In this document: one piece after another, positions 1-8,314 of the stretch | How positions within the stretch are numbered: position 1 is the stretch's first letter | Layout: the number at the start of each line of letters is the position of its first letter | Assembly (NCBI GenBank): GCA_000720805.1 | Contig: JODI01000043.1 | Location: 1-64,000 of the forward strand | Length of the DNA stretch: 64,000 nt | Direction of reading: 5' to 3' | From: Streptomyces violaceoruber | Lineage (GTDB): Bacteria; Actinomycetota; Actinomycetes; Streptomycetales; Streptomycetaceae | Made by a program: the position numbers and the translations under genes | The notes under the pieces: model-generated | What the model was told of the DNA's origin: nothing | Databases searched by the model: none | Seen by the model: the letters and a program-made list of their open reading frames with translations, nothing else

Positions 1-1
1 G

Positions 2-415
2 CCCGCCCCCGCCCCCCGCTCCGACGGCCTCACCCCGCTGCCCCGCCGGGTCCCGCAGACCAGCCTGGTCGCCGAGCTCCGCGAGGAGGCACCGGCCGAG
101 GAGCCCGACGCCGACGACTTCACCGCCGAGCACGCCGCCTCCTCGCTCGCCGGCTTCCAGGCCGGCACCCTCCGGGCCCGGGAAGAGGACGAACGGGCCC
201 CGGACGAGGACGGACCGGCCCCGGACAAGGACGAGCCGGCACCGTACGCCCGGGTCGACACGGAGGAGCCGACGGCGTACGACGGTACGCACGAGCCGAG
301 ACCGTACGACGACAACGACGCGCCGTCCCCGTACGGCAAGGAGGACTCAGCCCCGCCGGACCCCTTGGCCTCGGAACCAGCCGTCATCCCGACTCCGCAC
401 GCCGACCGCTCATGA
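2..415 (+). CDS. cvnA: C-terminal tail of a CvnA-type sensor histidine kinase (5' end outside window)
   Basis: The frame is open from the window edge and ends in TGA at 413-415. The 137 residues begin with a Pro/Ala-rich stretch, then LPRRVPQTSLVAELREE, then a segment with AASSLAGFQAGTLRAREE, and end in a long acidic, low-complexity tail. The 'LPRRV...SL' and 'FQ-G' elements are typical of the end of CvnA kinases, the membrane sensor of Streptomyces conservons. The catalytic part lies upstream of the window. It is followed at once by cvnB, cvnC and cvnD, which makes the assignment firm even though only the disordered tail is visible. Confidence 0.8.
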   Translation, partial: PAPAPRSDGLTPLPRRVPQTSLVAELREEAPAEEPDADDFTAEHAASSLAGFQAGTLRAREEDERAPDEDGPAPDKDEPAPYARVDTEEPTAYDGTHEPRPYDDNDAPSPYGKEDSAPPDPLASEPAVIPTPHADRS

Positions 416-426
416 AGGACACCGCC

Positions 427-858
427 ATGACACGCCCCACCCCCGCCACGGACACTCAGCTGGACCAGTTGCTCACCGGTCTCGTGGACCGGGTCGCCGA
501 CGTGAACCACGCCGTGGTGCTCTCCGAGGACGGACTGGTCGTCAGCCGGTCCACCGGCTTCATACGGGACGACGCCGAGCGGCTGGCGGCGACCGCCTCC
601 GGGCTGATGAGCCTCAGCAAGGGCGTCAGCATGGACTTCCGGGGCGGCCCGGTGCGCCAGGCGCTCATCGAGATGGCCAACAGCTTCCTGATCCTGACCT
701 CCGCCGGACCCGGCGCCCACCTGGTCGTGCTGACCGGGCCGGGCGCCGACGTCGGTGTGGTGGCGTACCAGATGAACATGCTGGTGAAGAAGATCGGCGA
801 GCACCTGAGCGCGGCACCGAGGGCCCATGTGGGACCGCCGGCCGCCACCGGCGAGTGA
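427..858 (+). CDS. cvnB: Conservon protein CvnB, roadblock/LC7 domain
   Basis: This 143-residue protein is a roadblock/LC7-fold partner that acts with the CvnD GTPase at the membrane-bound CvnA kinase. After a short Thr/Pro-rich lead it has QLDQLLTGLVDRVADV, then VVLSEDGLVV, then the helix with AERLAATASGLMSLSKG, and VLTGPGADVGVVAYQM near the end, all characteristic of the family. An in-frame ATG at 412 overlaps the cvnA stop codon. The ATG at 427 is preferred because an AAGGA ribosome-binding sequence (about 416-420) lies at the right distance before it. It is the second gene of the conservon, with cvnC starting just after its stop. Confidence 0.88.
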   Translation: MTRPTPATDTQLDQLLTGLVDRVADVNHAVVLSEDGLVVSRSTGFIRDDAERLAATASGLMSLSKGVSMDFRGGPVRQALIEMANSFLILTSAGPGAHLVVLTGPGADVGVVAYQMNMLVKKIGEHLSAAPRAHVGPPAATGE

Positions 859-859
859 G

Positions 860-1219
860 GTGAACGGAAGCGACGCGGCGGGCCGGCTGGTACGGCCCTT
901 CGCCCTGACCGGTGGCCGGACCCGGCCGAGCCGCGCCGACTTCACCCTCATCACGACGGTGACGGCGGTGGATCCACCACCGGAGCGGGCCCCGCGCCCG
1001 CAGCCCGAGCAGACGCGGATCCTGCGCCGGTGCGCACGGCCGGTGGCGGTGGCGGAGCTGGCCGCGCTGCTGGACCTTCCGGTGAGCGTGATCGTCATCA
1101 TGCTCTGCGATCTGCTGGAGGCCGGTCTGATCACCGCCCATCCGCCGCATCCCGTCTCACCCCGCGCCCCGCACCTGGACCTGCTGCAGAAAGTGAGGGA
1201 CGGTCTTGGCCGGCTCTGA
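860..1219 (+). CDS. cvnC: Conservon protein CvnC (DUF742)
   Basis: This 119-residue DUF742 protein is a winged-helix-like component of conservons. It opens with LVRPFALTGGRT, the family's signature. A helix-turn-helix-like stretch follows (ILRRCARPVAVAELAALLDLPVSVI), ending in LLQKVRDGLGRL. The GTG at 860 sits one base after the cvnB stop and gives the usual short lead before VRPF. An ATG at 827 in the same frame would overlap cvnB by 32 bases and add atypical residues, so it is less likely. The 3' end overlaps cvnD by 14 bases, exactly as in the second conservon of this window. Confidence 0.85.
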   Translation: MNGSDAAGRLVRPFALTGGRTRPSRADFTLITTVTAVDPPPERAPRPQPEQTRILRRCARPVAVAELAALLDLPVSVIVIMLCDLLEAGLITAHPPHPVSPRAPHLDLLQKVRDGLGRL

Positions 1220-1817
1220 CGCCGCCGTTCCGGCGGCACCCGACACCGTCAAGATCCTGATAGCCGGGGGCTTCGGCGTCGGCAAGACCACCATGGTCGG
1301 GTCGGTCAGCGAGATCGCCCCACTGCGCACCGAGGAGTCGCTGACCGCCGCGGGTCTGGGCATCGACGACCTGGACGGCATCGAGGAGAAGCGTGCCACC
1401 ACCGTGGCCCTGGACTTCGGCCGGATCACGATCAGCGACGAGCTGGTGCTCTACCTCTTCGGCACGCCCGGGCAGCAGCGGTTCTGGTTCATGTGGAACG
1501 ACCTGGCCGTCGGCGCGCTGGGCGCGGTGGTGCTGATCGACGTCCGCAGACCGGAGGCGAGTTTCGCCGCCGTCGACTTCTTCGAGCGGCGGGGCATCCC
1601 GTTCGTGGTCGGCGTCAACGGCTTCCACGGACGGCATCCGTACCCGCCGGAGGACGTCCGGGACGCGCTGGCGCTGCCGGAGCACGTCCCGGTGCTGCTG
1701 TGCGACGCCCGGGAGCGCCGCTCCTGCCGGGACGTGCTGATCGCCCTGATGGACCGGGTGATCGCGGAGGCGGACGAGGGCGACAGCACGGATCAGCTCA
1801 CTCGTCCGGTCCCGTGA
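1206..1817 (+). CDS. cvnD: Conservon GTPase CvnD
   Basis: This is a 203-residue small Ras-like ATP/GTP-binding protein, the G-protein-like switch of a conservon. The P-loop GGFGVGKTT lies near residues 20-28. The switch region is followed by LYLFGTPGQQRFWFMWNDL, where GTPG replaces the usual DxxG. The guanine-specificity NKxD is degenerate (VNGFHG), as is normal for CvnD. The start is a TTG, supported by GAGGGA about five bases upstream. The 3' end overlaps the convergent M81 peptidase gene by 20 bases. No cytochrome P450 gene follows, unlike some conservons. Confidence 0.92.
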   Translation: MAGSDAAVPAAPDTVKILIAGGFGVGKTTMVGSVSEIAPLRTEESLTAAGLGIDDLDGIEEKRATTVALDFGRITISDELVLYLFGTPGQQRFWFMWNDLAVGALGAVVLIDVRRPEASFAAVDFFERRGIPFVVGVNGFHGRHPYPPEDVRDALALPEHVPVLLCDARERRSCRDVLIALMDRVIAEADEGDSTDQLTRPVP

Positions 1818-3300
1818 GCGGCTCGGCCGAGGGTGCGACGATCCGGGCGGTGAGGTCCGGGTCGGGCATCGCCGGGTCGAAGGGGAACAGGGGCCGGCGG
1901 ACGCGGCGGTGACCGAGACGGGTCAGGTCCTGGTCGACGCCGCCGGGCGTGAGCGCCATCTTCCAGTCGGCGGCCATGGCGAACAGCTCGGGCTCCAGGT
2001 AGCCGATCTTGACGAGGACGAGGTCGGCGGCGCGCGGGTCCAACTCCAGGTCGGTGAAGTCGTGTTCGTGGTGGTACGGCTTGCGCAGCCGGGTGAGGAC
2101 CACGTGAACGCCGCCCACCCGCAGCACCACCTCGACCTCCGCGTCCCGGTCGCCGTGCCGGATCGCGTGGACGACTCCGGTGAGGGTGAGCGGGCCCGCG
2201 TGCCGGTCGTCGACCTCGGCGCCCGCGGTGACGGTGACGGTCGCGCCCACTCCGGCTCGGACGGCGGTCTCGACGGCGGCCGGTCCCGGCAGGGAGGCGT
2301 ACAGGACGGTGGGGCCGGACGGGTCCTTGAACTCCGGCCGGTCCAGGACCTGTCGCAGACCCCAGGTGACGTCTCCGGCGCCGCCCGCGGTCGGGTTGTC
2401 GCCGGTGTCACTGATGAAGTACGGGCGATCCGGTGAGGCCAGCGCCGCGTCCAGGCACTCGTCGAGGGTGCCGGTGGGCGCGACGAACTCGAAGTCGTGC
2501 CGGGCCTCCCAGAAGCCGCGGGCCAGCCGCTCGGCGCCCGCGGACACGGCGTCCGGGTCGGGTCCGGTGACGACGACCGCCGCCCGGTTGCGCGGCTCGT
2601 CCGCCCAGGCGTACCCGACCCAGATCGCCGCGTCCGTCACGCCCTCGCCGGCCTCCACCTCCTCGACGGCCGCGTACACACTCTTCGCCGGTTCGATCCG
2701 GGTGGAGGTCTGCTCGCCGGCCAGCAGCACCGGCACCGGGACCCACGCCTTCACCGGGCGCGGGGCGCCGCTCGCCAGGAGGTCCACGAGGTTGCGGGCG
2801 GCCCGTTCCCTGGTCTCCATGGCGTCCTCGTGCGGGGCCATGCGGTAACAGGTGATCAGGTCGCTCTGGTGGACGAGTTCGCGGGAGACGTTGCCGTGCA
2901 GGTCCATGGAGGTCGACACCAGGACGTCCGGGCCGACCACTTCGCGGATACGGCGCAGGAGTTCGGCCTCGGCGTCGTCCAGGTCCTCGACGGTCATCGC
3001 GCCGTGGATGTCGTACCAGAGGCCGTCGATCGGGCCCGACTCGTCGAGCCGGTTGAGGAGTTCGGCGGCCAGTTCGGCGTACGCGGGTCCCGTCACCGTG
3101 CCGCCGGGCAGTGCCTTGCCGACGAGGGCGCCGCGCCAGTCGGCGGCGGCCCGCAGGGGCTGCCCGGGGGCGAGGAAGGGGTACCGGGTGAGGACGTCGG
3201 CCCCGCGCTGCGGGTGGAAGGCGGGGGCCTCGGTGCGGGCGGGGGAGAAGGTCGAGGACTCGATGCCGAGTCCGGCGATCGCGATGACGGGGCGGGACAT
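1798..3300 (-). CDS. M81 family (MlrC-type) metallopeptidase
   Basis: The 500-residue protein belongs to the family founded by MlrC, the enzyme that cleaves linearised microcystin. It is probably a cytoplasmic zinc peptidase or amidase acting on small peptides. Family motifs are GIESSTFSP near residue 13, LWYDIHGAM near 100, STSMDLHGNVS near 130, and the later SDTGDNPTAGGAGD segment. No signal peptide is visible. GGAG precedes the ATG. It lies downstream of a ROK regulator on the same strand and opposite an oligopeptide importer, so the imported solute is likely its substrate or precursor. The substrate itself cannot be read from the sequence. Confidence 0.88.
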   Translation of the reverse strand: MSRPVIAIAGLGIESSTFSPARTEAPAFHPQRGADVLTRYPFLAPGQPLRAAADWRGALVGKALPGGTVTGPAYAELAAELLNRLDESGPIDGLWYDIHGAMTVEDLDDAEAELLRRIREVVGPDVLVSTSMDLHGNVSRELVHQSDLITCYRMAPHEDAMETRERAARNLVDLLASGAPRPVKAWVPVPVLLAGEQTSTRIEPAKSVYAAVEEVEAGEGVTDAAIWVGYAWADEPRNRAAVVVTGPDPDAVSAGAERLARGFWEARHDFEFVAPTGTLDECLDAALASPDRPYFISDTGDNPTAGGAGDVTWGLRQVLDRPEFKDPSGPTVLYASLPGPAAVETAVRAGVGATVTVTAGAEVDDRHAGPLTLTGVVHAIRHGDRDAEVEVVLRVGGVHVVLTRLRKPYHHEHDFTDLELDPRAADLVLVKIGYLEPELFAMAADWKMALTPGGVDQDLTRLGHRRVRRPLFPFDPAMPDPDLTARIVAPSAEPLTGPDE

Positions 3301-3309
3301 GGTTTCTCC

Positions 3310-3359
3310 GGGACTCGACGGGACTCGACGGGGCTGAGCGGGACTCAGCGGGACTCAGG
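3310..3359. repeat. Five tandem decamers between the ROK regulator and M81 genes
   Basis: Five consecutive 10-base units fill the gap: GGGACTCGAC twice, GGGGCTGAGC, GGGACTCAGC and GGGACTCAGG. On the minus (coding) strand the unit reads TGAGTCCCGC, and the ROK regulator's TGA stop lies inside the first unit. The array ends ten bases before the M81 start codon. Changes in unit number by replication slippage would alter the spacing, and perhaps the coupling, between the two genes. Confidence 0.85.
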
Positions 3360-4548
3360 ACGGATGGCCGGTGACCGCGCGCAGTGCCTCGGCCAGCGCC
3401 CGTTGCAGGGCGAACTGGCCCGCGCCGACCAGACCCGCGTCGGCGCCGAGGACGGCCCGTTCGATGACCAGGTGCTCGGTGACCAGCGGATGGCAGCCCT
3501 CGTACAACTGGCTGCGGACGGCGGCGACGAACGGTTCCAGGGAGGAGAGGATGCCGCCGAGGTACACCGCGTCGGGGTTGAAGAAGTTGACGTTCGCGGC
3601 GAGCACCCGGCCGAGGTAGCGGCCGGCCTCGCGGACCGCGCGGGTCGCCTCGGGGTCGGCGTCGGAGGCGAGTTGGACGACGTCCTCGGTGGTCGTCACG
3701 GCCCGTCCCCGCTCGCGCAGGATCCGGACGAGGGCGGCGCCGGAGGCCACGGTCTCCAGGCAGCCGGTGTTGCCGCAGGAACAGGGCGTGTCCTGGGCGG
3801 CCTCGACGCGCACGTGGGTGATCTCGCCGGCGGCGCCGGTGCCGCCCCGGTAGAGCCGCCCGTCGGCGATGACGCCGGCGCCGATCCCGGACCCGGCCTT
3901 CACCATGATCGACTGGCGTTGCCCGGCGGGCCGGACGCTGTGCTCTCCGACGGCCATGCAGTTGGCGTCGTTCTCGATGGCCACCGGTGCCCCGAACCGC
4001 TCCTCCAGCCAGTCCCGTACGGGGAACCTGTTCCAGCCGGGCATCCGGGCGGGCAGCGTCACCAGGCCCGGCTCGACGTCGACCGGTCCGGGCAGGCAGA
4101 GGCCGACGCCCCGCAGCAGTTGTCGGCCGTGCCGTTCGACGAGGCCCTCCAGGGTGTCGACCAGTCCGGGCAGCGCCGCCTCGGGGCCGTCGGCGGTGGC
4201 GAACGGCACGGTGGAGACGTCGGTGAGTCCGCCGCCGGGGCGCACGACTCCCACGTGGGCGTGTTTGCCGCCGATGTCGGCCGCCACGGCGTACCCGTCG
4301 CTGCCGCCGAGCCGCAACACCTTGCGCGGGCGCCCGCCGGTGGAGGACAGCGTGCCCTCCTCGGCGACCAGGCCGTGGGCCAGCAGCTGGCCGACCGCGA
4401 ACGAGACCGTGGACGGGGCGGCGCCGAGCAGCGCGGCCAGTTCCGTACGGGTCGTCGCCTGCCCGGAGGCGAGGAGTTCCAGGACCGACTCGGTCAGCGA
4501 GGAGAAGCCGGACGTGTGCTTTCGGCGCGGCGGACTTTTTTCAGGCAT
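3355..4548 (-). CDS. ROK family transcriptional repressor
   Basis: The 397-residue protein has an N-terminal winged helix (TRTELAALLGAAPSTVSFAVGQLLAHGLV, about residues 30-60) followed by GRPRKVLRL. The C-terminal part is a ROK sugar-binding domain with the zinc motif CSCGNTGCLE and the DNDAN-type segment ENDANCMAVGE. Such proteins repress sugar-uptake genes and respond to a sugar or sugar phosphate. The frame stays open further upstream, but family length and the HTH position fit ATG at 4548. No good ribosome-binding site precedes it, so a leaderless transcript is possible. It is divergent from the ABC operon and probably controls it. Confidence 0.88.
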   Translation of the reverse strand: MPEKSPPRRKHTSGFSSLTESVLELLASGQATTRTELAALLGAAPSTVSFAVGQLLAHGLVAEEGTLSSTGGRPRKVLRLGGSDGYAVAADIGGKHAHVGVVRPGGGLTDVSTVPFATADGPEAALPGLVDTLEGLVERHGRQLLRGVGLCLPGPVDVEPGLVTLPARMPGWNRFPVRDWLEERFGAPVAIENDANCMAVGEHSVRPAGQRQSIMVKAGSGIGAGVIADGRLYRGGTGAAGEITHVRVEAAQDTPCSCGNTGCLETVASGAALVRILRERGRAVTTTEDVVQLASDADPEATRAVREAGRYLGRVLAANVNFFNPDAVYLGGILSSLEPFVAAVRSQLYEGCHPLVTEHLVIERAVLGADAGLVGAGQFALQRALAEALRAVTGHPS

Positions 4549-4612
4549 GGAGGCCGTTACTTCCGTCTTCGGCGGTCGAGGCCCCGAGCGTAGGCCAGCC
4601 GAGGCCCCTCCT

Positions 4613-4649
4613 GGCTTTTTACAGAACGGCAGTAACAGGCTTTTTACAG
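4613..4649. promoter_or_regulatory. Direct-repeat operator candidate in the ROK/ABC divergent region
   Basis: The 12-mer GGCTTTTTACAG occurs twice, at 4613-4624 and 4638-4649, with starts 25 bases apart. Both copies lie in the 178-base gap between the ROK regulator and the ABC-transporter operon, about 80-115 bases upstream of the first transporter gene. T-runs are rare in this GC-rich DNA, and ROK repressors often bind A/T-rich repeats. The second copy contains TTTACA, which could also serve as a -35 element. Function is inferred. Confidence 0.5.
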
Positions 4650-4726
4650 CGGCACGTCTGTTTCTTCGTACCCATGGAGCGTTCACTGGCTCCGCCCCCC
4701 GCTTCTGCTGCTGCCCGAGGAGAACC

Positions 4727-6466
4727 ATGTCCCCTGCCCGCACGAGATTCGCCGGCGCCGCCCTCGGCGCGGGCACGCTGCTGCTCACCGCGTGTTCCGG
4801 GACGAGCGGCACGTCGTCGGCGTCGCACGACTCGATCAACTACGCGCTGCCCGCGAACTTCACGCCGAACTGGATCCTGCCGATCGGTACGGCGGCGCAT
4901 CTGAACACCAACAACATCTCCATCGCGAACACGTTGTGGGAGCCGCTGATCGCCTACGACGGCTCGACCGGGAAGATCGCCTGGAACAAGGCGGGTTCCG
5001 TCGCCACGGCCGCCGACTTCGCCGCCGACAACAAGAGTGTCCGGATCACGCTGGGCGACCGGCACTGGAGCGACGGCAAGCCGATCACCTCACGGGACGT
5101 CGAGTTCTGGTACGACCTCATCAAGGCCAACAAGGCGCAGTGGGCGGGCTACAACCCGGGCAAGGCACCGGACAACTGGACGTCCTTCAAGGCCGAGGAC
5201 GACCGTCACTTCACCATCACGTTCGACAAGGCGTACAACCCCCAGTGGATGCTGGCGAACGAACTGAACTCCATCACCCCGCTGCCCCAGCACGTCTGGG
5301 ACAAGGGCGGGGACCCCAAGCAGGTGTGGACGTTTCTCAACAACGCCGCGAAGAACATCGCCGGCTACCAGAAGGACGCCCTCTGGAAGACCATCAGCGG
5401 CCCCTACGCCGTCAAGTCCTTCTCGACCTCCGGCAAGGTGGTGCTCACCGCCAACAAGAAGTACGACGGCGGTGAGAAGCCGGGCATCCCGACGGTGAAC
5501 CTGCTGCCGTTCACCACGGCGGACGCCGAGAAGAACGCGCTGCGCTCCGGCAGCGTCGACTACGGCTACATCGAGGCGACCGACCTCGACCAGAAGGGCA
5601 GCTTCACCGGGCAGGGCTACACCGTGAAGCCGTGGTCGGGCTGGGCGATCACCTATATGCCGTACAACTTCAACAACCCGGCGATGGGCGCGGTGTTCAA
5701 GCAGCTGTACGCCCGGCAGGCGATCCAGCACTCCATCGACCAGACGAGTCTGGCGAAGGTCGTCCTCAACGGGACGGCGGTGCCCGGCTACGGGCCGATC
5801 CCGCAGGGGCAGGCCTCGGACTTCCTGTCGCCCGTGCAGAAGGACAACCCGTATCCGTTCTCGACGTCCACGGCGCGGAAGCTGCTGACCGACCACGGCT
5901 GGAGCGAGCAGGGCGGGGTCATGACGTGCACGGAACCCGCGAAGTGCGGTGAAGGCGTCGCCAAGGGCACGAAGTTCGAGATGCAGGTGCTCTCGCAGTC
6001 CGGGTCGACGGTCACCGACAACATGATGAGCGCGATCCAGTCGGCGTTCGCGAAGACCGGCATCAAGTTCTCCATCAAGACCGCGCCGGTCAACTCCGTC
6101 CTGTCGCAGACCCCGCAGTGCACGTCGGGTCAGTCGATCTGCAAGTGGCAGTTGTCCTTCTTCGGTACGGCGGGCAGCTGGTACTTCAACGCCTTCCCGA
6201 CCGGAGACTCGCTGTTCCAGTCCAAGGGCGGCTCGAACTTCGGCAACTACTCCGACCCGGCGGTGGACAAGCTCATCTCGGCGTCCACGACGTCGAGTTC
6301 GAACCAGGCGATCCAGGACTACAGCGCGGCCCTCGCCAAGGACCTGCCGGTGATCTGGCTGCCGGAGCCCGTCTACCAGATCTCGGTCATGAAGAACGGT
6401 CTCGGCGGCTTCTCCCAGGACTCCCTCGCCAACTTCCACCCGGCGCAGTGGAAGTGGACGAGCTGA
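4727..6466 (+). CDS. Oligopeptide-type ABC transporter substrate-binding lipoprotein
   Basis: This 579-residue protein is of the SBP_bac_5 (DppA/OppA) family. It has a lipoprotein signal (positively charged start, hydrophobic core, LTACSG lipobox with Cys near residue 24). Family features include TLWEPLIAYDGSTGKI, the GDRHWSDGKPITSRDVEFWYD block and the later RQAIQHSIDQ segment. It would capture peptides or related solutes outside the membrane. The start is ATG 4727 with GAGGAG just upstream. It is the first gene of a five-gene operon and lies divergent from the ROK regulator. Confidence 0.93.
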   Translation: MSPARTRFAGAALGAGTLLLTACSGTSGTSSASHDSINYALPANFTPNWILPIGTAAHLNTNNISIANTLWEPLIAYDGSTGKIAWNKAGSVATAADFAADNKSVRITLGDRHWSDGKPITSRDVEFWYDLIKANKAQWAGYNPGKAPDNWTSFKAEDDRHFTITFDKAYNPQWMLANELNSITPLPQHVWDKGGDPKQVWTFLNNAAKNIAGYQKDALWKTISGPYAVKSFSTSGKVVLTANKKYDGGEKPGIPTVNLLPFTTADAEKNALRSGSVDYGYIEATDLDQKGSFTGQGYTVKPWSGWAITYMPYNFNNPAMGAVFKQLYARQAIQHSIDQTSLAKVVLNGTAVPGYGPIPQGQASDFLSPVQKDNPYPFSTSTARKLLTDHGWSEQGGVMTCTEPAKCGEGVAKGTKFEMQVLSQSGSTVTDNMMSAIQSAFAKTGIKFSIKTAPVNSVLSQTPQCTSGQSICKWQLSFFGTAGSWYFNAFPTGDSLFQSKGGSNFGNYSDPAVDKLISASTTSSSNQAIQDYSAALAKDLPVIWLPEPVYQISVMKNGLGGFSQDSLANFHPAQWKWTS

Positions 6467-6476
6467 GGCCTCGGAC

Positions 6477-7436
6477 ATGGACACGCTTCTCTACCTGACC
6501 CGGCGGGTCCTCCAGGCCCTGGCCGTGATCCTGATCGTGACGATCGTCGTGTTCTGCCTGTTGCACGCGCTGCCCGGGGGTCCCGCACGCGGGATCCTCG
6601 GCCCGCAGGCCACGGCCGGGCAGATCGCCGCGTTCAACCACGAACAGGGCCTGGACCGGCCGCTGCCCGTCCAGTACGCCTACTACCTGGGCACCCTCGT
6701 CCACGGTGACCTCGGCACGTCGTACACGCTCAACGAGGCCGTCTCCCGGCTGATCGAGCAACGGCTGCCGAAGACCCTGGTGCTGACGGTCCTGTCCGCG
6801 CTGGTCGGGCTGCTGCTGGCGATCCCGCTCGGCATGTGGCAGGCGGTGCGCCGCAACAAGCCGGCCGACTACGTCATCACCACGCTGAGCTTCGTCGCGT
6901 ACTCCACGCCCGTGTACTTCCTGGGCCTGATCCTGGTGCTGCTGTTCACCCAGACGCTGCGCTGGTTCCCCTCCCAGGCACCGCAGGGGGACACCCTGGC
7001 GCAGGTGTTCGCGGACCCGGCGGCGCTGGTGCTGCCGGTGGTCACGGGGGCCGCGTCGATGATCGCCGTGTTCAGCCGGTACATGCGGGCGGCGACCCTC
7101 GAGAACCTCTCCGAGGACTACGTCCGCACCGCGCGGGCCGGCGGCGCACGGCAGGGCGCGATCCTCTTCCGGCACGTCTTCCGCAACTCCCTCACTCCGG
7201 TCGTGGCGATGCTCGGCTACTACGTCCCCGTCCTCTTCGGCGGCGCGCTCGTCGTCGAGCAGCTCTTCAACTACCCGGGGATGGGGCTGCTGTTCTGGTC
7301 CGCCGCGCAGTCCTCCGACTATCCGGTGCTGCTCGGCTGCGTCCTCGTCATCTCCGTCGCGACGGTCGTGGGCACGCTGCTCGCGGACGTCGTGCAGCGG
7401 ATCGTCGATCCCCGAGTGAAGGCGGGCCGAGCGTGA
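6477..7436 (+). CDS. ABC transporter permease, DppB/OppB type
   Basis: The 319-residue inner-membrane protein is of the BPD_transp_1 family. TM1 (residues about 8-30, VLQALAVILIVTIVVFCLLHALP) leads into the external LPGGPARGILGPQAT segment typical of DppB. The cytoplasmic EAA-type loop reads YVRTARAGGARQGAILFRHVFRNSLTP. About six membrane helices are visible. It starts ten bases after the binding-protein gene and overlaps the next permease gene by 4 bases (GTGA). Confidence 0.93.
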   Translation: MDTLLYLTRRVLQALAVILIVTIVVFCLLHALPGGPARGILGPQATAGQIAAFNHEQGLDRPLPVQYAYYLGTLVHGDLGTSYTLNEAVSRLIEQRLPKTLVLTVLSALVGLLLAIPLGMWQAVRRNKPADYVITTLSFVAYSTPVYFLGLILVLLFTQTLRWFPSQAPQGDTLAQVFADPAALVLPVVTGAASMIAVFSRYMRAATLENLSEDYVRTARAGGARQGAILFRHVFRNSLTPVVAMLGYYVPVLFGGALVVEQLFNYPGMGLLFWSAAQSSDYPVLLGCVLVISVATVVGTLLADVVQRIVDPRVKAGRA

Positions 7437-8314
7437 CTGCCGTACTGCACACGACCGTCGTCGCGGAACCGGTCGCGGGCTACCGCCTGTCCCTGCGCAG
7501 GTTCGCCCGCAACAAGCTCGCCGTGGCGGGACTCGCGGTGGTCGTCCTGTTCCTGCTGTTCTGCTTCGTCGGCCCGCTGCTCTACTCCACCGACCAGACC
7601 CACACCGACCTCACGCAGGTCAACCTCGCACCCGGCGGCGCGCATCTGCTCGGGACCGACGCCGTCGGCCATGACGAGCTCGGGCGGCTGATGTACGGCG
7701 GGAAGATCTCGCTGCTGGTCGGGCTGGCGTCCGGACTGCTCGCCACCGTCATCGGCACCCTGTGGGGCGCGGTCGCGGGGTACGCGGGCGGCTGGGTGGA
7801 CGCAGTGATGATGCGGGTCGTGGACGCCGGGATCGCGATCCCCGCGCTGTTCATCCTGCTGGTGGTCTCCGCGATCACCTCGCCGGGCGCCCTCGGTCTG
7901 ATCGTGATCCTCGGCCTGGTGTCCTGGCTGGTCCCCTCGCGGCTGGTCCGGGCGGAGACGCTCACGCTGAAGAACCGTGACTACGTGCTGACGCTGCGCG
8001 CGACCGGCGGTACGCACGGCCGGGCGATCCTGAGGCACATCCTGCCCAACTCGGTGTCGACGATCGTCGTCGCGGCCACCTTCCAGGTCGCCGACGCGAT
8101 CCTGCTCGTCGCGTACGTGTCGTATCTCGGCCTCGGTGTCCAGCCGCCGTCGACGGACTGGGGCGGCATGCTGTCGGCCGGTCTGACGGCCGCGTACTCC
8201 GGGCGCTGGTGGCTGATCGTTCCGCCCGGCCTCGCGATCATCCTCGTCGTGTGCGCGTTCAACGCGATCGGCGACGGGCTGCGCGACGCCTTCGACGTGA
8301 GGGGACGCGGATGA
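7433..8314 (+). CDS. ABC transporter permease, DppC/OppC type
   Basis: This 293-residue permease pairs with the preceding DppB-type protein. It shows the N-terminal RFARNKLAVAGLAVVVLFLLFCF helix, the periplasmic HLLGTDAVGHDELGRLMYGG motif (compare the family's GTDxxGRD) and the loop YVLTLRATGGTHGRAILRHILPNS. The GTG start overlaps the upstream stop (GTGA). The frame is open further upstream, but that part is a shadow of the previous gene. The 3' end overlaps the ATPase gene by 4 bases (ATGA). Confidence 0.92.
   Translation: MTAVLHTTVVAEPVAGYRLSLRRFARNKLAVAGLAVVVLFLLFCFVGPLLYSTDQTHTDLTQVNLAPGGAHLLGTDAVGHDELGRLMYGGKISLLVGLASGLLATVIGTLWGAVAGYAGGWVDAVMMRVVDAGIAIPALFILLVVSAITSPGALGLIVILGLVSWLVPSRLVRAETLTLKNRDYVLTLRATGGTHGRAILRHILPNSVSTIVVAATFQVADAILLVAYVSYLGLGVQPPSTDWGGMLSAGLTAAYSGRWWLIVPPGLAIILVVCAFNAIGDGLRDAFDVRGRG

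Noticed and set aside
412..426. ATG at 412 as the cvnB start
   Set aside because: The AAGGA ribosome-binding sequence lies after it and is correctly spaced for the ATG at 427.
2497..4593. A 698-codon plus-strand frame opposite the M81 and ROK regulator genes
   Set aside because: The Gly/Arg/Asp-rich translation is typical of a shadow frame; the minus-strand genes have clear motifs.
4549..4839. A longer N-terminus for the ROK regulator
   Set aside because: The added 97 residues have no homology-like features and would cover the promoter and start of the ABC operon. The HTH sits at the expected distance from ATG 4548.
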